Of a stretch of DNA of 40,856 bases, positions 1-7,248 are shown one piece after another. How positions within the stretch are numbered: position 1 is the first letter of the stretch; each line of letters begins with the position of its first letter. Below the pieces are notes generated by a model. The model was not told the DNA's origin. It made no database searches and saw only the letters and a list, made by a program, of their open reading frames with translations. Source of the DNA: a virus; the IMG/VR virus record IMGVR_UViG_3300009034_000103, positions 1 through 40,856 of that record; one strand, given 5' to 3'. The translations under genes and the position numbers were made by a program.

Positions 1-1
1 A

Positions 2-253
2 AAAGCACATGCGGTTTCTATAATCACTTTGGGTCTAGCCGCAATAGCGGGGACGGCCGCCATATTAGCCGCACGAGGAGCCACTGGTGGAGGAGGAACT
101 ACACCAATGGCAACACCAACCGCGACGGGTGGAGAAACAAAAGTGTTTCATGTTGTTCAAGATTTCTCAATGAAAAAAGGCGAAAATTTTGATCAAATGT
201 GGGAACGTACTGGACGTAGAGTAAAAACCGAATGGGCAGGGGCTGGAGGATAA
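2..253 (+). CDS. Tape measure protein, C-terminal part (continues from window end)
   Basis: This frame is open from the left edge and ends at TAA 251-253. It matches, through a codon split 2+1 across the ends, the frame that starts at ATG 40354 and runs off the right edge. Together they encode 251 residues. The part here has a hydrophobic Ala/Ile/Leu-rich helix, a Gly/Thr linker and a charged tail. A tape measure sets tail length and sits inside the tail tube. The position between tail chaperone and tail-tip genes fits. The size is small for the family. The family call rests on context and helical, Ala-rich composition, not on a recognised motif. Confidence 0.6.
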   Translation, partial: KAHAVSIITLGLAAIAGTAAILAARGATGGGGTTPMATPTATGGETKVFHVVQDFSMKKGENFDQMWERTGRRVKTEWAGAGG

Positions 254-513
254 TGCCAAAACCCTCAAAAAAAGGAGAGGAACGAGTAAAGCCTAAAAAA
301 TGGAAAAAAGGACCAAAAGTTTTCTTTGTAACCGACGGCAAAGAAGGACCGCCTTGTCCACAATGTGAAACGACAATGCTCCTTCAAGATTACATGAGGA
401 TGGATTTTGGAAAAGAGGACGAACCCGTTAATCCATATCGATGTCCTACATGTGGGTATCTTAAGATAGATCGTCTCAAAAAGTTTTCGGAGGAAATTAA
501 AAGTGAGCTTTAA
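253..513 (+). CDS. Small zinc-ribbon protein in the tail operon
   Basis: It has 86 residues. A Lys-rich N-terminus is followed by a CPQC pair and a CPTC pair about 30 residues apart, which should bind one zinc ion. The ATG at 253 overlaps the tape-measure stop (TAATG) and is preceded by GGAGGA; an upstream in-frame ATG at 232 is possible but gives a longer overlap. It overlaps the next gene by 11 bp, so it is translated as part of the tail operon. Its role is unknown; a tail-tip or assembly factor is an inference from position. Confidence 0.7.
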   Translation: MPKPSKKGEERVKPKKWKKGPKVFFVTDGKEGPPCPQCETTMLLQDYMRMDFGKEDEPVNPYRCPTCGYLKIDRLKKFSEEIKSEL

Positions 514-1693
514 ACGCATACTAGCTATAGAAGGTTATTGCGCGGCTACTCCAGTGCCTAAAGCGTTATATGTTCCAAGTCAAAGAAAAACGTTCTTCGC
601 TTGGCATACTATTAATAAAAAAATTCTTGTTGGTATGTATAATCACGCCACAGAGACTTTTGCCAATTTAGTTGAAGTAGATGATCTCGATTTCTTAGGT
701 GCTTTAGATGCACACTATGCGCCAGCGATAAACATTTTACCTAATGGTAAACTGTTATGCATGTATGGTTGTCACAATACTTCCCCATACTATAAAATCT
801 CCGATAGCGCGTACGACATAACTTCGTGGGGGAGTCGTCTAACCATTTCGAGGACACATACCTACCCTCAACTTATAGCGTATCCGACGGTTGACAATCC
901 AACAAAACTTATCCTTTTCATCCGACACTATATTTCAAGCACACAAAACACTTGGGAAAGATACGAAACAATTAACGGTACTTCGTGGGGTTCACCGCTA
1001 GAAATAGTGAACTTCGGGGGTGGCATAAGCCCATACATGCTGTTCTATCAGAGAGATGATAAACTGTTTCTTAGTGGTTTCAAATACACTCACGCCACTT
1101 CACAGTACGAAGACTATTACTTCGGTTATTCACTTGGCGAAGGCGACGGAACCAGCGGAGATGAATGGCGAGATGATGCGGGAGGCATTAAAGCGCTTCC
1201 ATTAGATGCAACAGAAATTTTTGCAGTAACGTCTTCGCACAGAATAGCCGAACCTTACGCACTTATAGATGAAAACAATAAACTGATAATGTTAGGCATG
1301 TGGTGGGATGCGAAACCACCGACAACTGGGAAATTCAGGATAGCCCGATATTCGGCTAATTTGGGACAAGCTGGATCGTGGACTTTAGAGTATATTGAAG
1401 ACAATGGTGGCACGGATTATCTTACTAAGGGACATTGCAACAATCTATTTATCGATCAAACTTTAGGCAGACCAGCTTTTTGGAGCTACGATGGAGAAAG
1501 CGTATTTGATAGTGGCTATACTGGAAAATTCGTAAGACAGGTGGGTGGGACCAAAAAATTCGATAAAGTCTATGAAGATAATGGAAGATTGAGAGGCGGA
1601 AGATTTAAGGTACTTCTTGTGGAACAAAACGAAAATTATGAGCAACCTATTGAAGTTTTCTTTCCAGAGGAAGGACATCCTGCATCGGAGTGA
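503..1693 (+). CDS. BNR-type beta-propeller, probable receptor-binding tail protein
   Basis: It has 396 residues. Repeated Trp/Gly-rich beta segments run along the length, with asparagine/histidine motifs of the type PAINILPNGKL and YGCHNTSP near residues 75-95 and HCNN near 315. These resemble BNR_4-type sialidase-fold propellers. No signal peptide is seen. GTG 503 is preceded by GGAGG at about 9 bp. Its place between tape measure and tail hub suggests a virion adhesin that binds, or perhaps cleaves, host surface glycans. Catalytic activity cannot be judged by eye. A second, different propeller lies at 35680. Confidence 0.7.
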   Translation: MSFKRILAIEGYCAATPVPKALYVPSQRKTFFAWHTINKKILVGMYNHATETFANLVEVDDLDFLGALDAHYAPAINILPNGKLLCMYGCHNTSPYYKISDSAYDITSWGSRLTISRTHTYPQLIAYPTVDNPTKLILFIRHYISSTQNTWERYETINGTSWGSPLEIVNFGGGISPYMLFYQRDDKLFLSGFKYTHATSQYEDYYFGYSLGEGDGTSGDEWRDDAGGIKALPLDATEIFAVTSSHRIAEPYALIDENNKLIMLGMWWDAKPPTTGKFRIARYSANLGQAGSWTLEYIEDNGGTDYLTKGHCNNLFIDQTLGRPAFWSYDGESVFDSGYTGKFVRQVGGTKKFDKVYEDNGRLRGGRFKVLLVEQNENYEQPIEVFFPEEGHPASE

Positions 1694-1698
1694 GACTG

Positions 1699-3441
1699 AT
1701 GAGTTTAATCTCCAATCTTGTCAGAACTTCTGGTGAAGACACAACTTTCGTGACAGCGAGGGGGAAAGATATCTTTGGACTTCGAAAACATGAAGTTGGC
1801 TGTCTGGCCAAATATTCGACATGGACAGATATTACTAATAAACTTGTCAATTTTAATGTAAAACGTGCGGGCTTTCTTTTTATTCCTTATGCTGAAATTA
1901 CACTGGAGAATGAAGATGGATACTTTACCAAAGGAACTTACGATATTGGCTACAATAGACAAATGATAATAAAGGCAAAATACAACGACACATGGTTTCA
2001 ATTAATTCATGGACGTGTCCATAAATTTTATGAAACTCCGATTTTAGGAACATATCCCAAAGAAACCGAAATTACTTACTTAGCAAGAAGTCATTGCGGG
2101 CAGAAATTGCTCGATGAAAGAATTACAGAGGCTTATTTTGATAAAGGAAAAACATGTTTAACAGCGATAGAAGACTTACTTGAAAATCCAGATAGTGGCG
2201 TTGATACTGGACTTAGATTGGTAACTGATGAAGGAATTATTCATACGGCAGTTGCCCCCGAAAACTTCGAAAGAGAAAATCTTGTTAGTGCCATAAAAAT
2301 AATAGCTGATGAAATTGGCTACGATGGATACATAGTTGATGAGGCGAACTTAATTATTTTGAGGGCACTGGCAACAGAACCAGCAGAACCACCCGTTTCC
2401 TATCATAGCGAACTTTTAAGATTGGCTCCAGAATTTAATCAAGATGAAGTTCATAATCATATTCTGCCATGGGGGTCAACCGACCAAGGCTATCCAGTTA
2501 CCGATATTTGGTGTGAATGGGGTCTTGCAAGATATTCTCCACCCGCGTGGGACAAAGGAAATCCGCTCAGTGTCGTTTCAGATGATACGGAATTTTTTGA
2601 TATTGGAGAAACTTCTATTCGAGCCACAAGAACAACTTCGGTTGGTTATGTTAAAATGCTTTTAGATCTTGCGAAAGCGGGCTATGTACGTCCTCAAGAC
2701 GGGGCACCTCGTCTAGATTTGGACGATAACCGATTTACACAAATTTGGTATAAATTCAGATTTCTGCCTAGTCCAGGTGATCGGCTTCAAGAGGTTCTTA
2801 TCGATAACGCAGACAAAGAAGCTTGGCGGATGAGTGATAAATTTTCGGACGGAACATGGGAGGCAACTAGCACCAGCGTTTTGGTAGACGATCATGGAAT
2901 CTGGACTGAAGATTCGGGTTTTAACTGGGCTGAAATCGCTAAAATTAAGCTTTCAAGTTGGAACACATGGGGACCAGATGTTTATTTTAGTGTTGACGGA
3001 CTCAGGTTTACTGGTGCTGGATGGGACATAAACCCAATAACTAAATCTGCATATTGCCCCGCCCATACAGACTCAACAAGCATAACCAAATACAGCAGAA
3101 AGGTCCACCATTTAATAAAATATCGGGACGACATCCATAACTTCGAACAAGCTTATCTTATAGCAGAACTTTATCTTAATGTACACAAAAACCCACTTCA
3201 GAGAATTAAAATAGCCAGTGGATTCAAACCTTGGCTTAAACCTCATAACGTTGTTAAACTCGGAATGCCAGAATGGGCAATTTTTAACGAGGACTGGCGT
3301 CTCATGTCATTGGAACACGATTGGAATAGTGATAAAAAAATCGTTTACACCAGCGTTGAAATTTTGCCAGCCGCATGGAGTCTTCAAACCGTTGCCGCTT
3401 TAAGAACAAGACTGGGAGGCTTTTTAAAAACGGTGACTTAA
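1699..3441 (+). CDS. Tail hub / baseplate-like protein with inserted beta domain
   Basis: It has about 580 residues and begins at ATG 1699 (GGAGTGAG just upstream; GTG 1690 is an alternative). The N-terminal third looks like a tail-hub barrel fold. The middle (about residues 300-460) is Trp- and Ser/Thr-rich like a carbohydrate-binding beta-sandwich. The C-terminal 110 residues resemble the end of gp27/VgrG-like hub proteins, with an AELYLN helix followed by strands. In siphoviruses this protein caps the tail tube and anchors adhesins. Placement right after the propeller supports this. The family call is from fold-like patterns and order only. Confidence 0.6.
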   Translation: MSLISNLVRTSGEDTTFVTARGKDIFGLRKHEVGCLAKYSTWTDITNKLVNFNVKRAGFLFIPYAEITLENEDGYFTKGTYDIGYNRQMIIKAKYNDTWFQLIHGRVHKFYETPILGTYPKETEITYLARSHCGQKLLDERITEAYFDKGKTCLTAIEDLLENPDSGVDTGLRLVTDEGIIHTAVAPENFERENLVSAIKIIADEIGYDGYIVDEANLIILRALATEPAEPPVSYHSELLRLAPEFNQDEVHNHILPWGSTDQGYPVTDIWCEWGLARYSPPAWDKGNPLSVVSDDTEFFDIGETSIRATRTTSVGYVKMLLDLAKAGYVRPQDGAPRLDLDDNRFTQIWYKFRFLPSPGDRLQEVLIDNADKEAWRMSDKFSDGTWEATSTSVLVDDHGIWTEDSGFNWAEIAKIKLSSWNTWGPDVYFSVDGLRFTGAGWDINPITKSAYCPAHTDSTSITKYSRKVHHLIKYRDDIHNFEQAYLIAELYLNVHKNPLQRIKIASGFKPWLKPHNVVKLGMPEWAIFNEDWRLMSLEHDWNSDKKIVYTSVEILPAAWSLQTVAALRTRLGGFLKTVT

Positions 3442-3442
3442 C

Positions 3443-3697
3443 ATGGACAAAAGAAAAGAAAAATCACGGATTCATATTCGCGCGCCATCAAATGTCAAAG
3501 TGGAACTTAATGCCCAGTTTGCTAGATTAACAACTGAACTTACCGAACTTCAACGTAAAGGGATAAAACCAAAAAAGTATCGTTTCACTTTTACAATGGT
3601 TAAGTTGTTAGCACTAAAAATGGGCATGGAGAAACTGAAAGGACTTTCGTTTAGCGAATTTGAAGATTTTTATAACAAGATTCAAAAAAAGGGATAG
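3443..3697 (+). CDS. Small basic protein of unknown function, end of tail operon
   Basis: It has 84 residues and is strongly basic. An N-terminal RIHIRAP segment is followed by two predicted helices, then a Leu/Lys-rich helix and an acidic/aromatic tail. ATG 3443 begins 1 bp after the hub gene stop. It ends at TAG 3695-3697, 3 bp from the convergent integrase stop. The beta-helix-helix outline could be a ribbon-helix-helix DNA-binding fold, but I do not recognise it. TAG used as a plain stop argues against pyrrolysine read-through in this genome. Confidence 0.65.
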   Translation: MDKRKEKSRIHIRAPSNVKVELNAQFARLTTELTELQRKGIKPKKYRFTFTMVKLLALKMGMEKLKGLSFSEFEDFYNKIQKKG

Positions 3698-3700
3698 GCG

Positions 3701-4861
3701 TTATGCCTCTTCTGAGGCTTCCGCCTTTGGACGCATGTCTTCGACGACTTCTAATATTTCGCTGAGATCGCCTGGCTTTCCAAGTGTTAATCCCTTTGAC
3801 GCTGTGTTCTTTAGAAAGTCCGCCAACATATTTGCTGCTAAATCTCTGATTCTGTCTTCACTGACAATTCCTGGCACAGCACTTTCGTAAATTGCTAGTT
3901 CCGCCATTCCACGTTTATATTCTTCCCTCATCGCCTCGGTGTCAGGTAACGAATACGTTCCCCCTTGCGCACCTCTTGGAACGTGCCCTAAGATCCTATC
4001 GACCCAGTTTAGTGGGACGTGCGCTTTCTCCAGTACGGTTTGTCCACGTTTTCTGTAAGTGTGAAGCCTAAATGGTTGTCCTCCTTCACCAGGATGGTAT
4101 ATGCCAATTTCTCCAGCAGCGTCCATCACTTTCTTCCGTAATCCGCTATATCCCGTTGGGAACACTTTGGCAGTTGGACCAAATTCCTTTCCTTGTGTTT
4201 CTATCAATAGTTTAAGCGCATCTCTGGCATCTTTGCAAATGAAGCTGAAGTAGTATGGTTTCGCAACTTTAACTTTGTGTTTGAGCCAAATTTTCATTGG
4301 CACTTTATCCGTGTTTAATTCTTCTCTGATATCCTTCCAACGAAGTCCCGCAACGGCCCCTGGACGTCCACACGACTCCGCCAAAATAAGTAGGAATGCC
4401 TTGCCTTCCAAGTCCAATAATTCGCACATTTTTCTGGTCTCTTCTTTGCTTGCCATGTAATCTTGTTCTCGTTGAACAGTATAGCCTGGATCTTTGCACT
4501 GAAGGGCAACATAGTTGGCACGATAGAAACTTTTGATTCGTCGGTACATACAAATTGCCGAGCCAGGTGCACGTTTATGTATGACTTTGTGCCATTCCAA
4601 AATTCTGTCTTCCGCTTTAGCTCTAACTGTTGGAACGTCGGTTTGTTGTTCTTTAATCCTTCCACTCACCAGTTTATCTGGGTCTGTTTTGTATTGGCAA
4701 CAGAACCGAGCCAATTCCTTTAGGCATTGTTCCTCATATTTTCCACCTTTAAGCGTGTTCCGCCATCTATTCACTGAATTGTATGTTGAACTGGGCAATC
4801 CTTCCTCAGATGTTTTGCTGAAATCTGTGAAAAATTTCAACTCACAATCTTCCATTGTCAT
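3701..4861 (-). CDS. int: Tyrosine recombinase / integrase
   Basis: It has 386 residues. The catalytic set is visible: Arg166 in a GRPGAVAGLRW box, a Lys near 195-199, His267 and Arg270 in HTYR, His293 in LGH and Tyr303 in GGTYSLP. An N-terminal core-binding domain fills residues 1-135. It would insert the viral genome site-specifically into the host chromosome, indicating a temperate life style. The start has a strong signal (GGAGGTGAGTAA before ATG). It closes a leftward operon and is convergent with the tail operon. No attP core could be identified. Confidence 0.92.
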   Translation of the reverse strand: MTMEDCELKFFTDFSKTSEEGLPSSTYNSVNRWRNTLKGGKYEEQCLKELARFCCQYKTDPDKLVSGRIKEQQTDVPTVRAKAEDRILEWHKVIHKRAPGSAICMYRRIKSFYRANYVALQCKDPGYTVQREQDYMASKEETRKMCELLDLEGKAFLLILAESCGRPGAVAGLRWKDIREELNTDKVPMKIWLKHKVKVAKPYYFSFICKDARDALKLLIETQGKEFGPTAKVFPTGYSGLRKKVMDAAGEIGIYHPGEGGQPFRLHTYRKRGQTVLEKAHVPLNWVDRILGHVPRGAQGGTYSLPDTEAMREEYKRGMAELAIYESAVPGIVSEDRIRDLAANMLADFLKNTASKGLTLGKPGDLSEILEVVEDMRPKAEASEEA

Positions 4862-4965
4862 TTACTCACCTCCCTATTGACTTCCTGGCAAAGTGCCCTC
4901 AATGTACACTTTGCTGGATCGAAATCGCGTATTGCGCTTAGAAGTACACACGGTTTTATATTCAT
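4858..4965 (-). CDS. Very small protein upstream of integrase
   Basis: The frame ends with TGA overlapping the integrase ATG by 4 bp (ATGA), the coupling style seen throughout this operon. The start is uncertain. ATG 4963-4965 gives 35 residues and avoids overlap; a start at 5046 gives 62 residues but overlaps the previous gene by 47 bp. The sequence has two cysteines and no recognisable domain. It could act on integrase as an excisionase-like partner, but nothing in the sequence proves this. Confidence 0.4.
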   Translation of the reverse strand: MNIKPCVLLSAIRDFDPAKCTLRALCQEVNREVSK

Positions 4966-4999
4966 GTGATACTTCTTTCGCCATATCCCCCGTTCTTTC

Positions 5000-5209
5000 C
5001 TATCTATATCGCATTCCAATTTGTTTTTTCTCCAATAATGGTACAAACGTTATTATGGGACCAATGTCATTAACGACATACAATAACCCACAAGGCGTCA
5101 TTATTATGTCACCGATTTCTAAATATTCCACCGAAACTGCCATGTGTATTGGTACTCCGCTGACAACTTTGATCAACGACATTTTGTTTCGTATAACTGA
5201 CTTACGCAT
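5000..5209 (-). CDS. Hypothetical small beta-rich protein
   Basis: It has 69 residues, with alternating hydrophobic strands in the middle and a basic C-terminus. ATG 5209 follows GAGGG at about 5 bp and overlaps the previous stop by 8 bp. The short beta-rich pattern (GDIIMTP..GLLYVV) looks like a small barrel of the SH3/KOW type. I do not recognise the family. It belongs to the integrase-side early operon. Confidence 0.6.
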   Translation of the reverse strand: MRKSVIRNKMSLIKVVSGVPIHMAVSVEYLEIGDIIMTPCGLLYVVNDIGPIITFVPLLEKKQIGMRYR

Positions 5210-5522
5210 TTGGTTCCCTCACAATAGTCATTTCGTCTATCTCAATATATAACGTTTTTGCCTCTCTAATGTACACGCCTTGAACTTTAAGAACGTAACC
5301 TTCCGCCATTAAATTGTTAAAGTTCTGTATTGCCGTTCCGTATGTTGTTCTGTTGGTTATTTTCGAAGCGTAAGTAATTCTTTCGCGACGTACACTATAC
5401 CATCTTCCGCTTTTAGAATCTACTGGTTGCCATTCAAATCTATTTGACGACGGATCAACGTATGGCTTTTGAAACGCTGGACTAATTCGTGGTCGCCGAA
5501 TTAGGATTGTTTGTGCTTGCAT
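5202..5522 (-). CDS. Hypothetical protein
   Basis: It has 106 residues, mixed alpha/beta, with a Trp-containing middle section and a C-terminal strand-rich part. There are no cysteines and no membrane segment. The ATG is 1 bp from the upstream gene's stop and its own stop overlaps the next start, so translation is coupled. It is not recognised; a DNA- or protein-binding early function is only a guess from neighbours. Confidence 0.65.
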   Translation of the reverse strand: MQAQTILIRRPRISPAFQKPYVDPSSNRFEWQPVDSKSGRWYSVRRERITYASKITNRTTYGTAIQNFNNLMAEGYVLKVQGVYIREAKTLYIEIDEMTIVREPNA

Positions 5523-5523
5523 G

Positions 5524-5712
5524 TTATGAATCCCTCAATTGCCGAATCTCGTATCCGTTAAGGTAGTGGCCTTTACATTCGTCTTTTGGAACTTCTAAGA
5601 TGTTTAGATGTTCTGCGATGTTTGTGTTCTTTAACAGCCAAATCAATTGTTTTTTTGCCACTTGTATTTTGTCGATGTATGTCGCGGTTACAAGAAAATA
5701 TCTTTTCCTCAT
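5524..5712 (-). CDS. Hypothetical protein
   Basis: It has 62 residues from ATG 5712, chosen because AGGAG lies 6 bp upstream; an in-frame TTG at 5718 falls inside that spacing. The N-terminal YFLVTATYID strand is followed by a Lys/Leu helix. The length and beta-alpha start resemble ferredoxin-like small viral proteins, but no family is recognised. Confidence 0.6.
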   Translation of the reverse strand: MRKRYFLVTATYIDKIQVAKKQLIWLLKNTNIAEHLNILEVPKDECKGHYLNGYEIRQLRDS

Positions 5713-5737
5713 TTTCAACTCCTGGGTTTTTCGCCCG

Positions 5738-5775
5738 ATCCCTAAAAATTGGGATTTCGTCCGAATTTCACGGAC
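5738..5775. other. Two adjacent short hairpins in a 75-bp gap
   Basis: ATCCC 5738-5742 pairs with GGGAT 5751-5755 (8-nt loop), and GTCCG 5759-5763 pairs with CGGAC 5771-5775 (7-nt loop). They fill the gap between the small genes at 5712 and 5788. No T tract follows on either strand, so a processing or stability element is more likely than a terminator. Stems of 5 bp can arise by chance. Confidence 0.35.
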
Positions 5776-5787
5776 TTTTCAAGAGCG

Positions 5788-5946
5788 TTATCTTATTATG
5801 TCTACTTCCGAGGAATCTGGTCTAAGCAAAAAGCCTTCGTCATCAACAACGTCTATACAAACATGACTCAATACTATCGCGATTTGCGCTGGTGTTAAGC
5901 CTGTTTCTTCCGCAATTTCTCGGACTCGTTTTTCGCTAACTTGCAT
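5788..5946 (-). CDS. 52-residue helix-turn-helix-like protein
   Basis: The frame reads MQVSEKRVREIAEETG and continues to ...VDIIR, ending at TAA 5788-5790. ATG 5946 sits behind a textbook GGAGGTGGCATA signal and overlaps the upstream stop (TAATG). The segment RVREIAEETGLTPAQIAIVL has the spacing of a helix-turn-helix or UBA-like bundle, followed by an acidic tail. A small transcription factor or adaptor is plausible. The start signal makes the gene itself convincing. Confidence 0.72.
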   Translation of the reverse strand: MQVSEKRVREIAEETGLTPAQIAIVLSHVCIDVVDDEGFLLRPDSSEVDIIR

Positions 5947-6128
5947 TATGCCACCTCCGTTTTCCTATACTTTATGAATCTTCCTATTTTTTTCCTAAGT
6001 GTTCTTCTGTCAGTAACACATTTGAATATGGCATCGCAATCCATGCATGTAAACGCTCCATTTCTGCCAAGTCGTCCATAGTGATGCCACCATCTTATTC
6101 TGGTGCTTCCACATTTTTTACATTCCAT
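5946..6128 (-). CDS. Small zinc-ribbon protein
   Basis: It has 60 residues. A CKKCGS knuckle at the N-terminus and a CMDC knuckle about 25 residues later form a classic zinc ribbon of the type seen in IS1/InsA-like and TFIIS-like DNA- or RNA-binding proteins. The C-terminus is very basic. ATG 6128 is preceded by AAGGAG. Its function is unknown; nucleic-acid binding is inferred. Confidence 0.72.
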   Translation of the reverse strand: MECKKCGSTRIRWWHHYGRLGRNGAFTCMDCDAIFKCVTDRRTLRKKIGRFIKYRKTEVA

Positions 6129-6153
6129 TTATTTCTACTCCTTTTGTGGACGG

Positions 6154-6238
6154 TCGCAAGTTCTTTTACGCCCTACATCACTCGACCTAGGACTTGAGTT
6201 TTCGGTTAAGAGTTTTTGACGCTCACACGGACTTGCGA
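6154..6238. other. Structured 85-bp element closed by an 8-bp inverted repeat
   Basis: TCGCAAGT 6154-6161 pairs perfectly with ACTTGCGA 6231-6238. Inside, ACTCGA 6180-6185 pairs with TTGAGT 6194-6199 (one G-T pair, 8-nt loop). The size is tRNA-like but there is no T-arm sequence or anticodon arm. It lies in the non-coding gap between the small genes at 6128 and 6320. Candidates are a small RNA, an attachment-site remnant or a protein-binding site. Strand is unknown. Confidence 0.4.
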
Positions 6239-6319
6239 TTAAGGCTTCAACATGTCCAGAATTCGAGATTTTACTCCCTTATCCGTAAGTGTGTAGACCT
6301 TCCGTCTTTCACAAGAGTG
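6239..6319 (-). pseudogene. In-frame winged-helix-like tail beyond a TAA stop
   Basis: Directly after the TAA (6320-6322) of the next-listed gene, the same frame stays open for 26 more codons to TAA 6239-6241. It encodes a basic start, then VYTLTDKGVKSRI and a short helix, which looks like the last wing and helix of a winged-helix domain. It has no convincing start of its own. It may be a decayed C-terminus, the result of an early stop or sequencing error, or chance. Confidence 0.35.
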
Positions 6320-6505
6320 TTATATTCTAAGTTCGTGAGGCAATATTCTTGGGCAAGTTTTATGAAAATAATAAGTTTCCCAATAACTGCCTTGTCCCGA
6401 AGTACGTCTCCACAAACGTTTTTCAACTTGTGCTTCTGTGCCTTTTGGGATATCTTTTCTACAATAGTCACATGTATGTACTTTTCGGGTTTTAACAATT
6501 TTCAT
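6320..6505 (-). CDS. Small zinc-binding protein
   Basis: It has 61 residues. TCDYCRKDIPKG near residues 11-22 and a FHKTC near the end form the Cys2-His/Cys pattern common in short viral proteins of the form CxYC..I..G..YFHxxC. The overlapping frame at 6271-6498 lacks this pattern and is rejected. No Shine-Dalgarno signal is obvious before ATG 6505, so it may be read from a near-leaderless transcript. It is the first gene left of the structured non-coding region. Confidence 0.6.
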   Translation of the reverse strand: MKIVKTRKVHTCDYCRKDIPKGTEAQVEKRLWRRTSGQGSYWETYYFHKTCPRILPHELRI

Positions 6506-6539
6506 TTTTTTTCGACTTCCACATTAAAAAAGGATGTCG

Positions 6540-6726
6540 GGGGTTTATTTCAACCCCGTCTTACACAACCCGCTACGGCATCTGGATCGCGGTCCTCCGC
6601 GCTACAACCCGTCAACGCCCAGGCATTGTTCCCCGCCTCTTTGGACTCGCCTTACGGGCTAGGCTTCCTTTCCCACAATTCGTGAGAGGTTTAGGCTTAG
6701 CCGCTGGGGCTTTGTCCCAGTTTTTT
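6540..6726 (+). ncRNA. GC-rich structured island, probable RNA ending in a terminator
   Basis: About 190 bp that is more GC-rich than its surroundings and lacks a credible gene. Stems on the + strand: GGGGTT/AACCCC (6540-6545 with 6552-6557), CGCGG/CCGCG (6588-6592 with 6597-6601), GGCTAGGC/GCTTAGCC (6657-6664 with 6695-6702, one G-T) and CTGGG/CCCAG (6704-6720) followed by six Ts. A weak TATA-like ATTAAAAA lies near 6527, so the 5-prime end may fall nearer 6552. It resembles no RNA I can name; RNase P, SRP RNA and tRNA were considered and not supported. Confidence 0.5.
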
Positions 6727-6733
6727 AGTTTTT
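6704..6733 (+). terminator. Hairpin plus T tract
   Basis: CTGGG and CCCAG enclose a 7-nt loop and are followed directly by TTTTTT, then AGTTTTT. This is the clearest terminator-like site on the + strand in the region and sets the direction of the preceding structured segment. Archaeal termination depends mainly on the T tract. Confidence 0.6.
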
Positions 6734-6773
6734 CCCTTTGTTTGTTTCCCCAATTTAGACATGGAGGAGCAGA

Positions 6774-6780
6774 TATATAA
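6774..6780 (+). promoter_or_regulatory. TATA box
   Basis: TATATAA preceded by purines. A start about 25 bp downstream would fall near 6803, inside the first dyad of the repeated element at 6795-6840, so a protein bound there could block initiation. No protein gene lies downstream on this strand, so the product would be a short RNA ending near 7018. Confidence 0.4.
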
Positions 6781-6794
6781 AGATTCTTAGATTA

Positions 6795-6840
6795 TGGCCT
6801 ATTTAGCCATCATATAGATATATTAGGTCCATCTAGGCCA
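6795..6840. repeat. Paired-dyad element, copy A
   Basis: TGGCCTATTTAGCCA (6795-6809) is a dyad. A second, weaker dyad half ends in TAGGCCA at 6840, centred 31 bp away. The same arrangement with the same 31-bp spacing occurs at 26103-26148 and 37469-37514, and flanking AT-rich bases are conserved too. It probably binds a virus or host regulator as two dimers on one helix face. Confidence 0.7.
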
Positions 6841-7018
6841 GTATTTATGTCCTAATAAATTAAAAAACGGGGTTATATTCAACATCAAAAAATGTAAATC
6901 CGCGGGCAACGTTGGCATCGATTGTGGGGACGGCGTGTTGGAAACCTCAAAAGAATCGAAGGTGGTTAAAAGATTCCATTGAAACAACACTACCGCCCTT
7001 TCCACCTTTTATTTTCTT
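6841..7018 (+). other. Non-coding stretch ending in hairpin and T-rich tract
   Basis: No convincing gene is seen on either strand; the one minus-strand frame (6823-7005) overlaps the repeat element and has unlikely composition. AAGGTGG 6959-6965 pairs with CCACCTT 7002-7008, followed by the T-rich run to 7018. If transcribed from the TATA box at 6774, this would be a roughly 210-nt RNA. It may also serve as an origin or control region. Confidence 0.35.
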
Positions 7019-7020
7019 GT

Positions 7021-7248
7021 TCAACCTATTTCATCTTTCAACTTTTTCGCTAGTTCTTCTGGAATTTCTGTCCAAAACAAAAGATAATACTCTTCACCGC
7101 CTCTTTGTGTGCCAGGAATGTATTCTCCGCCATATTTTTTTCTGACTTCAGTTAACCATTCTATTGGATGTTTGTCAGTTATTTCTTCGCTAAGGCCCCA
7201 TTCTCCACGACGACTTTTCCACGCATAAGAGACAAAGTATTTGGTCAT
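7021..7248 (-). CDS. Hypothetical small alpha/beta protein
   Basis: It has 75 residues. It opens with MTKYFVSYAW and has a central WLTEVRKKY helix and a YYLLFWTEIP strand. This beta-alpha-beta layout with aromatic strands is common in short early proteins of archaeal and bacterial viruses, but its function is not known. The stop is followed by a T-poor region. The start lies 4 bp inside the end of the upstream gene. Confidence 0.65.
   Translation of the reverse strand: MTKYFVSYAWKSRRGEWGLSEEITDKHPIEWLTEVRKKYGGEYIPGTQRGGEEYYLLFWTEIPEELAKKLKDEIG

Noticed and set aside
3695-3697. Pyrrolysine read-through at TAG
   Set aside because: TAG is the last codon before a convergent gene and other genes also end in TAG with no open extension, so it acts as a plain stop.
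5000-5046. Long start for the small gene upstream of integrase
   Set aside because: It would overlap the preceding gene by 47 bp with no ribosome-binding signal; the shorter start is preferred, with low confidence.
6271-6498. Alternative frame over the zinc gene
   Set aside because: The alternative frame loses the CxYC..C zinc pattern that is clear in the chosen frame.
6194-6685. 163-codon + strand protein gene
   Set aside because: It crosses the non-coding structured island, overlaps the well-supported zinc gene on the other strand, and its composition shows no domain or start signal.
6540-6726. RNase P RNA or SRP RNA
   Set aside because: The conserved P4 and S-domain sequences of those RNAs could not be found on either strand; only a loose GGAAGC-like resemblance was seen.
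6823-7005. 60-codon minus-strand gene in the non-coding region
   Set aside because: It overlaps the conserved paired-dyad element and has few charged residues, no domain and no operon coupling.
3701-7020. attP site near the integrase
   Set aside because: No tRNA 3-prime-end-like sequence or clear core repeat was found near the gene, so no attachment site is claimed.
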